Shown piece by piece: positions 1-6,178 of a DNA stretch of 6,620 bases. The notes beneath the pieces were generated by a model, which made no database searches, was not told where the DNA came from, and was given only the letters and a program-made list of their open reading frames with translations. Source of the stretch: Lachnospiraceae bacterium UBA4317. Lineage in GTDB: Bacteria; Bacillota_A; Clostridia; Lachnospirales; Lachnospiraceae. The stretch lies in NCBI GenBank assembly GCA_002394525.1, contig DGUF01000292.1:4113-10732 (forward strand). Direction: 5' to 3'. Each line of letters opens with the position of its first letter. The first letter of the stretch is position 1. Position numbers and translations under genes: made by a program.

Positions 1-21
1 GGGCCCGCGGCACAGGCACCG

Positions 22-55
22 GAGAGAAAAAACGCTATCGAGCGTTTTTTCTCTC
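22..55. terminator. Bidirectional-type rho-independent terminator
   Basis: A perfect 15-bp inverted repeat (22-36 with 41-55) surrounds the loop ATCG. A GC core is flanked by A6 on the left and T6 on the right, so transcripts on either strand would carry a hairpin followed by a U-run. The gene it serves is not in the window: it may belong to a gene ending left of position 1, or back up the terminator of the zinc-ribbon gene. Confidence 0.8.
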
Positions 56-142
56 TTGTTTCTGACCAAAAGCTTAGCATCCGTAATTGAGAATAACCTT
101 AGAGGATGACGGTTTTATCGATCAGGAAAAATATCAGCGCAT

Positions 143-188
143 GAAAAGTCCCCGGCCGCAGGAGATCTTTCTTTCCTGTGGCCGGGGA
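143..188 (-). terminator. Rho-independent terminator of the zinc-ribbon membrane protein gene
   Basis: The arms 149-163 and 174-188 pair over 15 positions; one of these (158/179) is G-U in the plus transcript but a C/A mismatch in the minus transcript. The loop is 10 nt. In the minus direction the stem is followed by a short CTTTTC run (143-148). It begins 29 bp past the stop codon at 218, as expected for the end of that transcript. Confidence 0.7.
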
Positions 189-217
189 TTCAAATGCCGG
201 GGCTAAGGCCTTTGTCT

Positions 218-1495
218 TTATTCTACATACTGAATATCGATAGACGGCATGGACACCTGCTTTCCCAGCAAGGTAGTAGATGTCGATGTCCCGTCCAGGA
301 TTCCAAAAACCGTAACATAGTCTCCCTGCAGGATTCTGCTCTGTCCCTCCTTGTAGACGATCGTGCACGCCCATTTGTCTCCGTTCCCGTCAGTAATAAA
401 AACGGAAGTATAGAGCCCGAATGCGCCCTCGATGGTCTGGTCTACTGTTCCGGCGAGAACAGCATATCTGTTCTTATAGCTGTCCGGATTACGAAGTATA
501 TCTTCATAAGGGTAGTATTGGCACAATGACTTGAATTCATCCTCGCTGATATTATTCTTCCCCCGGGAATTGGCGACCGCCTCTGTCAGAGTAAGAAACC
601 CGGCCATCGATTCGTCCGTCGTTTCCTTCTGATAAGCTCTGGCATTCTCGCCATATGCAAATACCTGGCAGTTAAGAATATGTGTCCAATCCATATTGAA
701 TGGACCATCTGTCGTTTCACCGACCGTGCCGAAAATCCCAAGCAGGTCTCCCTCCTTGAAATAATCCCTGTAATCGTAAACCGTTTCGAAGATCTGATAA
801 GTAAAGCCCTCACCGATATCGGCTTTTATACAATCCTCCTCCACTTTATCAGCCTGTACCACGGTGTAGACGTTCTGCCCCGTCATATTGACAATATACC
901 GGTCCAGGTCCGCCAATGTCACATAAGCATATCCTCCGGATTCGAGAGCTGACCGGGGAATGGAGTAATCGATCGCATCAGGGCCTTTCCATGTCTCTCT
1001 GGCTTCTGTGGCAGAACCCTCTCCTTTTTCGTCATCATTTTTTGCTGTTTCCTGTGCATCCTGCCCATCCTGCAGATTTTCCTCATTCTGAGTACTCTGT
1101 TCCGCCTGTGTCTCAGCGGAAGCTCTTGCCTCAGACTCAGCAGTTTCCCGGTTCCCGGGCTCTGAGACGATGGAAGACAGGATCCCCAGTAACAGGAGTA
1201 CTCCCGCCGCTCCCATTACTATTGAGAGGAGCCTTTTTTTCTTTTTCCTCTTTTTCCTGCTGCTTTTCCTGCGGGGCGCATTCAATTGTGTCTGCTGAAA
1301 CTGTTGTCCCTGCATCGTTTCATTTCTGAAGGTATTCTGACTCTGTGCGTAACCGGCATTGCTCCCCTGTGATGTATAAGCAGGGGAAGGAGGAGCAGCG
1401 GCAGGATCATTCGATTGCTGCATCAGCGAACCGCCGCAATTAGGGCAGAACTTTGCAGGGCCCTCGATCGGGCTGTTACAATAAGGACAATTCAT
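218..1495 (-). CDS. Zinc-ribbon, single-pass membrane protein with two OB-like C-terminal domains
   Basis: The protein has 425 residues. Seen: an N-terminal zinc ribbon with Cys3, Cys6, Cys17 and Cys20 (two CxxC knuckles), a Gln/Asn/Ser-rich linker (about 25-73), a strongly basic stretch (75-88), one hydrophobic helix (about 89-110), an acidic Glu/Gln-rich linker (about 112-167), and a folded C-terminal region. That region seems to contain two similar beta-rich units, about 208-283 and 343-425, each with a GDxxxxFGxxxG-like strand turn (249-259 and 391-402). By the positive-inside rule the ribbon is cytosolic and the C-terminal part lies outside. Zinc-ribbon/TM proteins of this kind are common in Clostridia, but substrate and function are unknown; the OB-fold reading is my inference. 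AAGGGGG lies 9 nt before the ATG. The gene has its own promoter and terminator, and looks more AT-rich than its neighbours. Confidence 0.88.
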   Translation of the reverse strand: MNCPYCNSPIEGPAKFCPNCGGSLMQQSNDPAAAPPSPAYTSQGSNAGYAQSQNTFRNETMQGQQFQQTQLNAPRRKSSRKKRKKKKRLLSIVMGAAGVLLLLGILSSIVSEPGNRETAESEARASAETQAEQSTQNEENLQDGQDAQETAKNDDEKGEGSATEARETWKGPDAIDYSIPRSALESGGYAYVTLADLDRYIVNMTGQNVYTVVQADKVEEDCIKADIGEGFTYQIFETVYDYRDYFKEGDLLGIFGTVGETTDGPFNMDWTHILNCQVFAYGENARAYQKETTDESMAGFLTLTEAVANSRGKNNISEDEFKSLCQYYPYEDILRNPDSYKNRYAVLAGTVDQTIEGAFGLYTSVFITDGNGDKWACTIVYKEGQSRILQGDYVTVFGILDGTSTSTTLLGKQVSMPSIDIQYVE

Positions 1496-1568
1496 CTTTT
1501 TATTCCCCCTTTCCTGTTTTGACTGCAGACCGGTATTTTTTCAATGTAATATTCTTTCAATCAAAAAT

Positions 1569-1577
1569 ATTGTAGCA
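1569..1577 (-). promoter_or_regulatory. Probable extended -10 promoter of the zinc-ribbon gene
   Basis: On the minus strand the sequence TGCTACAAT fits an extended -10 element (TGn followed by TACAAT, 5 of 6 to TATAAT). The -35 region 17 nt upstream (GAACGG) is weak, as tolerated by extended -10 promoters. Transcription would start near 1562, giving a leader of about 65 nt. Confidence 0.4.
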
Positions 1578-1732
1578 ATTTTTCATTTTTTCCGTTCCCA
1601 CCAAAAGGGTGGAATTACCCTCCTGTTTTTCCCGCGCCTTTCCCGCTGATGATCAGAAAATACTCAAGGCTCCCCCGCGAGTCTTGCGCGCATATCCCAC
1701 GACTGTAGTCACGGCTATTGAGCAATGAAGAA
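1578..1732. other. Non-coding gap, upstream region of the zinc-ribbon gene
   Basis: This is the unexplained part of the 328-bp gap between two minus-strand genes. It lies between the terminator at 1733-1766 and the promoter at 1569-1577. It contains small dyads: CCACC-5-GGTGG near 1600, the 11-bp palindrome CTGATGATCAG (1646-1656), and a GC-rich stretch at about 1663-1725 bounded by CTCAA and TTGAG. I see no gene with a start codon and ribosome binding site, and no tRNA. Confidence 0.5.
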
Positions 1733-1766
1733 TAAAAAAAAGCCGCCGCGGTTCAACGCGGCGGGC
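1733..1766 (-). terminator. Rho-independent terminator after the HTH-like gene
   Basis: The arms 1743-1750 and 1757-1764 form a perfect 8-bp all-GC stem with a 6-nt loop. In the minus direction it is followed by eight T (A-run at 1734-1741 on the plus strand). It lies about 57 bp beyond the stop at 1824 and is the first clear terminator for the HTH-like gene, and possibly for the SEC-C and kinase-like genes upstream. Confidence 0.9.
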
Positions 1767-1823
1767 CAGAAACACTCTGATATCATCCAAATTTATACTA
1801 TATTCTATTACTTCTATTACAGG

Positions 1824-2285
1824 TCAGGAATCGGCTTCCTCCGCCCCCTTCAGCATGCCCTGTCCGTTTTTTCTGAGCATGCGGTTTACATCAGCGGGCT
1901 CGTACCTGCCGGAATTGACGGCCACGATCAGGACGGCGTCCCTGGGGAATCTGGCATAGAGGGGAGACATCCCGTAGATCTTCAGGGCCCGCTGGGTCTC
2001 CTCCAGGGTGAAGCGGCCGGCGAGGCACATCTTGATGATGACGTCCCTCTGCCTGGTATGCTTTTCGCCGGAGACCAGTTTGTATCCGTAGCCCTCTGAA
2101 ATATCGGACCGCAGAAAGATCTCCTGCAGGCGGAAGCCGTTTTTCCGGACTGTTTCCCGCATGAAGTCCCCGAAGGGGTTCTTGCCGGTCAGCAGCTCGT
2201 CCTTCTGTCCGTCCAGATAGTCTCCCACCTGCTCAGGTGAGCTCTTTTTCAAAATACTGGTCAGTGTATTTGTCGTTTTTTCCAT
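1824..2285 (-). CDS. Small helix-turn-helix-like protein of unknown function
   Basis: The protein has 153 residues and no membrane segment or signal peptide. It is mostly helical and charged. The middle (about 51-89), with SEGYGYKLVSGEKHTRQRD followed by a hydrophobic helix, resembles the recognition-helix region of XRE/Cro-like domains; a second helical block (93-120) contains ALKIYGMSPLY. From memory, similar small proteins are widespread in Clostridia, some near protein kinases, but their role is unknown to me. DNA binding is inference. Start choice: reading can extend to a TTG at 2294, but AGGGAG (2295-2300) would then touch the start codon; it sits 9 nt before the ATG at 2285, which I chose. 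The gene follows the SEC-C gene by 144 bp without an intervening terminator and ends before a strong one. Confidence 0.82.
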   Translation of the reverse strand: MEKTTNTLTSILKKSSPEQVGDYLDGQKDELLTGKNPFGDFMRETVRKNGFRLQEIFLRSDISEGYGYKLVSGEKHTRQRDVIIKMCLAGRFTLEETQRALKIYGMSPLYARFPRDAVLIVAVNSGRYEPADVNRMLRKNGQGMLKGAEEADS

Positions 2286-2294
2286 TCGGATCAA

Positions 2295-2300
2295 CTCCCT
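2295..2300 (-). promoter_or_regulatory. Ribosome binding site deciding the HTH-like gene start
   Basis: AGGGAG on the minus strand is 9 nt upstream of the ATG at 2285-2283 and directly adjacent to the alternative TTG at 2294-2292. This spacing supports the ATG. Confidence 0.7.
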
Positions 2301-2311
2301 GATTTATCTCT

Positions 2312-2360
2312 GGCCGGGGCAGATCTTTTCCTGTCTTTTCCTGTCTGAGCCCTGCCGGCC
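2312..2360 (-). other. Imperfect hairpin in the leader of the HTH-like gene
   Basis: GGCCGG (2312-2317) pairs with CCGGCC (2355-2360), and CAG/CTG extends the stem after a 2-nt bulge. The loop contains two tandem copies of a 10-bp word, CTTTTCCTGT (2325-2334 and 2335-2344). No T-run follows on the minus strand, so it is not a canonical terminator. It could be a processing or stability element between the SEC-C and HTH-like genes, or chance in GC-rich sequence. Confidence 0.3.
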
Positions 2361-2429
2361 GGTTTCTCCAGCTTCCCGCCGGCTGCGGGGTTTGTCTGCG
2401 GATCTTCCACTGCCGGAAGGGTTCTTCAC

Positions 2430-3770
2430 TCACTTCTTCCCGCAGCACTTCTTGTATTTTTTGCCGGAGCCGCAGGGGCAGGGATCGTTGGGGTAGATCT
2501 TCTGCGGTACGGTCCGGGGAGCGGAACCGGTCGAGGGCGCGGGGGCGGGCTTCGGGGTCTCCGCCTTCATTCTGCGCAGGGCCTTCCGGAAGGTTTCCTC
2601 TTCCGTCAGGTCATCGCCGGCATCATCAAAAGCTTCCTCTGTATAGTCGTAATCGTCGTCCTCATCGTCGAAGTCGTCCGTCCCGAAGGGAAGATTCTCC
2701 ATGTCCTCCATCATCTGCCGGTCGATCTCGTTCTCGATCTGCTCCACAAGGTCCGCGTAATGCCAGCGCTTCTTTTCGTCGCCGGTCTTTTTATAGATCT
2801 TCTCGGCGCATCGATAGAGCTGCTCATATTCAGGGTCCGTGGAATCCTCTTTGGGCAGATGCTGGTCCAGGATCTCCAGGGCCCGGTCTGTCGCGCCTCT
2901 CTGATTCAGGATCAGGGCATATTCGGCAGCACAGTTCGGGCTGCCCGGCTCCTCCTTCATCCAGCGGGCAAACATGGCATCGGTTTCCTCCGGCTTTCCG
3001 GCCGCCTCGAGCAGGTCTCCCAGCGTTCCCCGGATGACGTCGGCGTCTCCCGCCTTCCAGGAAAAGGTGTCCAGGATCTCCCCGAGGATCCGGGCTCCCT
3101 CCTCCGGCATACCGGCATTGAGGTAGATCTCTCCCGCCTCGTCCAGCATATTGGCCAGGTCCATGCGGAAATCCGTGGCATCATCGATCTGCTCCGGCGA
3201 CATGAATTCGAGGCCGCCGGTGGTTTCCCTGGCGTAATTGTCCTCCACAAAAGCCTTCAGCTCCGGCCAGAGGGCGGAAAATCCCTGCGCCGCCTTCTTA
3301 TGTCTGTTAAACATCTGATCTTCGTCGACATCCTGCAGGGCCTCGCTGATCCGGCGCTCCCGCCCGGTCTCCCGGTCAGGGATCTTTTCCGCCCTGATCC
3401 TGTCGGCGCCAGCGACCGCCTTTTCGACACTTCTGCGGTAGCGGTTCTCCCGATAGGATCCGCCCGGCTGCATGACCTCAAAGAACTCTTCCACAAAAGC
3501 GTTGGCCAGCAGGGTCAGGGCCTGCTTGCGGTAAAAGCCCTTTCTCTGAAGAGTCCGCCAGGCTCCTGCGACAAAATCCGGCTGCCGGTCCTCGATCTGC
3601 TTCTGTGTTATCCTGAGGATCATCCTGCCCAGGCGGGGATTGTAGTCCTCTGTGATCTCCTCGTCGTCCTCTTCAAAATATTCATCCGACAGGTCCATGT
3701 CCTCACCGGCCGGAAGCTGCCCGAACAGGTCCTGCATCTGCCCGGAGGAATCTTTTGCTCTTCTGCTCAT
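2430..3770 (-). CDS. SEC-C metal-binding motif protein with helical-repeat-like middle
   Basis: The protein has 446 residues and looks cytosolic. Seen: an acidic N-terminal segment (about 23-42), a helical block (47-102), a TPR-like helical region (about 204-347, with repeated A/L/Y/G patterns such as EIYLNAGMPEEGARILGEIL), a very acidic linker (about 355-392), a Pro/Ala linker, and a C-terminal SEC-C motif: PNDPCPCGSGKKYKKCCG with Cys431, Cys433, Cys442 and Cys443. SEC-C binds zinc and is known as the SecA tail that contacts SecB and ribosomes, but occurs in many unrelated proteins; this one is not SecA, having no DEAD motor. The role, possibly a protein-interaction adaptor, is inferred. Reading can extend to a TTG at 3794 without a ribosome binding site; the ATG at 3770 has AGAAGGA 10 nt upstream. 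It lies 128 bp after the kinase-like gene. Confidence 0.88.
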   Translation of the reverse strand: MSRRAKDSSGQMQDLFGQLPAGEDMDLSDEYFEEDDEEITEDYNPRLGRMILRITQKQIEDRQPDFVAGAWRTLQRKGFYRKQALTLLANAFVEEFFEVMQPGGSYRENRYRRSVEKAVAGADRIRAEKIPDRETGRERRISEALQDVDEDQMFNRHKKAAQGFSALWPELKAFVEDNYARETTGGLEFMSPEQIDDATDFRMDLANMLDEAGEIYLNAGMPEEGARILGEILDTFSWKAGDADVIRGTLGDLLEAAGKPEETDAMFARWMKEEPGSPNCAAEYALILNQRGATDRALEILDQHLPKEDSTDPEYEQLYRCAEKIYKKTGDEKKRWHYADLVEQIENEIDRQMMEDMENLPFGTDDFDDEDDDYDYTEEAFDDAGDDLTEEETFRKALRRMKAETPKPAPAPSTGSAPRTVPQKIYPNDPCPCGSGKKYKKCCGKK

Positions 3771-3780
3771 TTTTATCTTT

Positions 3781-3787
3781 TCCTTCT
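3781..3787 (-). promoter_or_regulatory. Ribosome binding site deciding the SEC-C gene start
   Basis: AGAAGGA on the minus strand lies 10 nt before the ATG at 3770-3768 and inside the reading frame if the upstream TTG at 3794 were used. The TTG itself is preceded by no purine-rich SD-like sequence at proper spacing. Confidence 0.6.
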
Positions 3788-3845
3788 GCCGCAAGGCCGT
3801 TTCTCTGCCGCAGTTATGCTATCCTGCTGCGGCTTTGCCGTCCGG

Positions 3846-3870
3846 CCGCGGGATCATTGTCCGCCCGCGG
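3846..3870 (-). other. GC-rich intercistronic hairpin between kinase-like and SEC-C genes
   Basis: CCGCGGG (3846-3852) and CCCGCGG (3864-3870) form a perfect 7-bp stem around an 11-nt loop. No T-run follows in the minus direction, so it is unlikely to terminate by itself; it might adjust RNA stability between the two genes. Confidence 0.35.
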
Positions 3871-3898
3871 GACCGCCCATTGTGTTCAGGCTGCGGCT

Positions 3899-4498
3899 TC
3901 AGTCCTCCTTGCACATCTCCTTATATGTTTTGATGATATCCACGATGATATAGGCGATATCATTCTCCGATGTATCATAAAAAAGGTCGTAGTTTTCCGG
4001 CACGCCCCACTTCCTGCCGGTGTGCTTTTCGTAATAGGCCTTCCTGCTGCTGTCCTTGCGATGGGTCAGCTCCTCGCATTCCTCCCTGGACAGGCCCTGG
4101 ACACGGCAGGTCCTGGCGATGCGGGCCTCGAGCGGGGCGGAAATAAAGATGCTGAGGACCTTGTATCCCGCCTTGCGCAGGGCCTCGTCGGCGCAGCGGC
4201 CGACAAAGACCGCGTCTTCCTTTTCGGCGATCTGGCGGATCACCTCCTGCTGGAGCTCGAACACCGTCTCCTCCATGGAATCCTCCACCACGGCCTCCTG
4301 CTGGTCAAAGAGGAAGGGGTTCTGGATCATCTCATCCATCTCGCTGATATGCTCCACATTGAGGTCGCCCCGCTGGGCGGCGAGCAGGATCAGCTCATTG
4401 TCATAGTAGGTCATTCCCAGCCGGTTGGAGAGGTATTCCCCGATCTTGTGTCCTCCGCTGCCAAACTGTCTTCCGATCGTGATCAAGACTTTTCCCAT
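3899..4498 (-). CDS. Cytidylate kinase-like family protein
   Basis: The protein has 199 residues and is a cytosolic P-loop nucleoside-monophosphate-kinase-fold protein. Seen: a glycine-rich phosphate loop GRQFGSGGHKIG (9-20), YYDNELI (31-37), a beta strand with VFVGRCAD (97-104), an arginine-rich lid-like segment (Arg126, Arg129, Arg132), and a C-terminal RKAYYEKHTGRKWG stretch (152-165). This pattern matches the cytidylate-kinase-like family (Cytidylate_kin2) rather than housekeeping CMP kinase Cmk, which is somewhat longer and has a different nucleotide-binding insert. The phosphoryl acceptor of these proteins is not established. The ATG has an ideal AAAGGAGG 6 nt upstream (4505-4512). It begins 73 bp after the trxB terminator, so it should start its own transcript; the SEC-C and HTH-like genes may follow in the same one. 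Confidence 0.9.
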   Translation of the reverse strand: MGKVLITIGRQFGSGGHKIGEYLSNRLGMTYYDNELILLAAQRGDLNVEHISEMDEMIQNPFLFDQQEAVVEDSMEETVFELQQEVIRQIAEKEDAVFVGRCADEALRKAGYKVLSIFISAPLEARIARTCRVQGLSREECEELTHRKDSSRKAYYEKHTGRKWGVPENYDLFYDTSENDIAYIIVDIIKTYKEMCKED

Positions 4499-4526
4499 GG
4501 GCTGCCTCCTTTACATTTTCTCTGCA

Positions 4527-4547
4527 GGTTCACATTAACAGTGTACC
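4527..4547 (-). promoter_or_regulatory. Dyad in the presumed promoter region of the kinase-like gene
   Basis: GGTTCAC (4527-4533) and GTGTACC (4541-4547) are inverted with 6 of 7 matches around a 7-nt AT-rich centre. Weak -10 candidates on the minus strand (TACACT, GTTAAT) overlap it and no good -35 is visible. It could be an operator; the short arms also allow chance. Confidence 0.3.
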
Positions 4548-4571
4548 ACATCTGTCTCTTTACCGTCCCAT

Positions 4572-4613
4572 AAAAAAATCGGGCAGAGGGATTTTGATAT
4601 CCGTCTGCCCGAT
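4572..4613 (-). terminator. Rho-independent terminator of the trxA-trxB unit
   Basis: ATCGGGCAGA (4578-4587) pairs perfectly with TCTGCCCGAT (4604-4613), with an inner 4-bp extension after one mismatch and a 6-nt loop. In the minus direction a run of seven T follows (A-run 4572-4578 on the plus strand). It lies about 170 bp beyond the trxB stop. Confidence 0.92.
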
Positions 4614-4641
4614 CCACTGTATCACAGTTCAGTTTTATCCT

Positions 4642-4724
4642 GTCTCACGCTGTTACCAGTCTCACGCTGTTACGCGGGGACCCGCCTTCGCCCTTAAAAG
4701 ATATGGCTGTTACGCGGGGACCCG
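4642..4724. repeat. Short direct-repeat cluster downstream of trxB
   Basis: Two families overlap. GTCTCACGCTGTTAC (15 bp) occurs at 4642-4656 and 4659-4673, 17 bp apart. GCTGTTACGCGGGGACCCG (19 bp) occurs at 4666-4684 and 4706-4724, 40 bp apart. All copies are exact. They lie in the untranslated 3' end of the trxA-trxB transcript, before its terminator. Whether they are remnants of a dispersed repeat family cannot be told from one locus. Confidence 0.8.
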
Positions 4725-4780
4725 TCCGCGTCCCGAAATGGTATGGAGCTTTTTTCATACTCGTACTGACAGCGGGGATA

Positions 4781-5713
4781 TCATCCCTCCAGCAGGTATC
4801 TCTGCACGCTGGTGACGGCGTTTGCGCCGTCCGCGACCGCGGTGACGACCTGGCGGAGCTGCTTGGCGCGCACATCGCCGGCGGCAAAGACGCCGGGAAT
4901 GCTGGTCTCGCAGGTCTCTCCGGCCACGATATAGCCGCCCGCGTTGGTCTCAATGCCGGTGCCGACGAAGCCCGAGCGGGGGGTGATGCCGACCGCGATG
5001 AAGACGCCGTCCGCCTCGATCACGCGCTCGGAGCCGTCATTTTTGTTGACGACCGTGACGGTGGCCACCCTGCCGGCGGTTCCGTTTTCCGCCGTACCCT
5101 CGTTGATGGACTTGAGGTTGGAATCCCAGACCATCTCCACATTGGGCAGGGCGAAGAGGGCTGTCTGCAGGGTCTTTACGGCGCGCAGCTCATCCCGGCG
5201 GTGGACGACATAGACCTTCTCACAGCCGCGGGCCAGGAAGATCGCGTCCTCCACGGCGACATCGCCGCCGCCCACGACGACCGTGGTCTTTCCGCGGTAA
5301 AAGGCGCCGTCACAGGTGGCGCAGTAGGACACGCCGCGTCCCGCCAGGGTCTCCTCACCGGGAACACCCAGATGGCTGTGGGCAGCCCCGGAGGCGATGA
5401 TGACGGCTTTGGCCTCAAATGTGCCCTCGTCGGTCAGGACTTTTTTGACCGGCCCCGTCAGGTCCAGGCCCTCCACGGCGGCATTGACGACCTCGGCCCC
5501 AAGCTTCTCGGCGTGGTCCGCCATCCTCTGGGCCAGGTCCATGCCCGAAAGGCCGGGCAGACCGGGATAATTGTCGATCTCATAGGTGTCAATGATCTGT
5601 CCGCCATTGACGAAATTCTCTTCGATCAGAATATAGTCAAGCTCCGCGCGCGAAGCATAGATCGCGGCGGACAGGCCGGCCGGCCCGGCGCCGATAATGA
5701 TCAGATCATGCAT
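4781..5713 (-). CDS. trxB: Thioredoxin reductase (NADPH)
   Basis: This 310-residue flavoprotein passes electrons from NADPH through FAD and a redox-active disulfide to thioredoxin in the cytosol; the length is normal for the low-molecular-weight type. Seen: N-terminal FAD motif GAGPAG (8-13), the active-site motif CATC (Cys131, Cys134) followed by DG, the NADPH-domain motif GGGDVA (148-153), HRRDELRA (171-178) whose arginines fit NADPH 2'-phosphate binding, and the C-terminal FAD motif VFAAGDV (275-281). All key residues are present. The ATG at 5713 has AAAGGGAG 6 nt upstream. It follows trxA by 74 bp with no strong terminator between, so the two should be co-transcribed from the trxA promoter. 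A ferredoxin-dependent or divergent homologue is unlikely given the intact NADPH motifs. Confidence 0.97.
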   Translation of the reverse strand: MHDLIIIGAGPAGLSAAIYASRAELDYILIEENFVNGGQIIDTYEIDNYPGLPGLSGMDLAQRMADHAEKLGAEVVNAAVEGLDLTGPVKKVLTDEGTFEAKAVIIASGAAHSHLGVPGEETLAGRGVSYCATCDGAFYRGKTTVVVGGGDVAVEDAIFLARGCEKVYVVHRRDELRAVKTLQTALFALPNVEMVWDSNLKSINEGTAENGTAGRVATVTVVNKNDGSERVIEADGVFIAVGITPRSGFVGTGIETNAGGYIVAGETCETSIPGVFAAGDVRAKQLRQVVTAVADGANAVTSVQRYLLEG

Positions 5714-5741
5714 GGTCTTCTCCCTTTAAAACAATCGTGCC

Positions 5742-5759
5742 CCGGCTCCGATCAGCCGG
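5742..5759 (-). other. Small hairpin between trxA and trxB
   Basis: CCGGCT (5742-5747) and AGCCGG (5754-5759) pair perfectly around a 6-nt loop. In the minus direction a T-rich stretch (TTGTTTT) begins about 9 nt later, too far for a strong terminator. It may lower trxB expression relative to trxA or protect the trxA mRNA end. Confidence 0.35.
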
Positions 5760-5787
5760 AGTTCTCTCAAAACCGGATGCGCCGGCC

Positions 5788-6108
5788 TCACTGAGCGTTG
5801 GCTTCGAACTTCTGCTTCATGGCGGGCTTGGGGACTGCTCCGATGACCTCATCGACGACCGCGCCGCCCTTGAAGAACTTCATGTTGGGGATGCTCATGA
5901 TGCCGTACTGCTGGGCGATCTCCGGATAATCATCCACATTGATCTTGCCGACCTTGATCTTTCCGTCATAATCCTCGGCCAGCTTGTCGATCACGGGGGA
6001 CATCATCTTGCAGGGACCGCACCAGTCCGCATAGAAATCCACGAATACCGGGATATCGCTCTTCAGAACCTCAGCCTCAAAATTCTCATCTGTAAAAGTG
6101 TAGACCAT
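5788..6108 (-). CDS. trxA: Thioredoxin
   Basis: This 106-residue cytosolic protein reduces disulfides in enzymes such as ribonucleotide reductase and peroxiredoxins, and is itself recharged by the reductase encoded next. Seen: the complete thioredoxin fold in one domain, the active site DWCGPCK with Cys30 and Cys33, the buried Asp24 in VDFYADW, and the cis-proline Pro74. The residue after the cis-proline is Asn (SIPN) where Thr is more usual, a mild variation near the substrate-binding face. Length is typical and there is no signal peptide. The ATG at 6108 has AAAGGAAGG 7 nt upstream (6116-6124). It is the first gene of the trxA-trxB unit and follows a consensus promoter with a palindrome that suggests regulated transcription. 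Confidence 0.97.
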   Translation of the reverse strand: MVYTFTDENFEAEVLKSDIPVFVDFYADWCGPCKMMSPVIDKLAEDYDGKIKVGKINVDDYPEIAQQYGIMSIPNMKFFKGGAVVDEVIGAVPKPAMKQKFEANAQ

Positions 6109-6178
6109 TGTTATACCTTCCTTTCTGGAGTTTTAACTTGTTTTCAATTGTTTATATCAGGCAGTTACATTTTTCTTT

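Noticed and set aside
99..374. 91-codon minus-strand frame at the left edge
   Set aside because: It overlaps the 3' end of the zinc-ribbon gene in another frame and runs through that gene's terminator hairpin.
2233..2448. 71-codon minus-strand frame bridging the SEC-C and HTH-like genes
   Set aside because: It overlaps the ends of both real genes in another frame, and its sequence looks like translated GC-rich spacer.
3846..3870. Terminator between the kinase-like and SEC-C genes
   Set aside because: The stem is strong but no T-run follows on the minus strand.
2760..3953. Long plus-strand open frame (397 codons) antisense to the SEC-C gene
   Set aside because: It mirrors a well-supported minus-strand gene in GC-rich sequence, runs across the intergenic gap into the kinase-like gene, and its product shows no recognisable domain.
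3899..4498. Housekeeping cytidylate kinase Cmk
   Set aside because: The motifs GRQFGSGG, YYDNELI and VFVGRCAD fit the cytidylate-kinase-like family; Cmk has a different N-terminus and CMP-binding region.
3755..4573. Plus-strand open frame antisense to the kinase-like gene
   Set aside because: Shadow of a clear minus-strand gene; no family resemblance, and it spans two genes and their promoter region.
4741..4760. Terminator directly after trxB (GTATG...CATAC hairpin)
   Set aside because: In the minus direction the A-run is inside the loop and no T-run follows the stem; the real terminator is at 4572-4613.
4703..5794. Long plus-strand open frame (363 codons) antisense to trxB
   Set aside because: Its translation is Gly/Asp/Ala/His-rich antisense noise; the opposite strand carries an intact trxB with all motifs.
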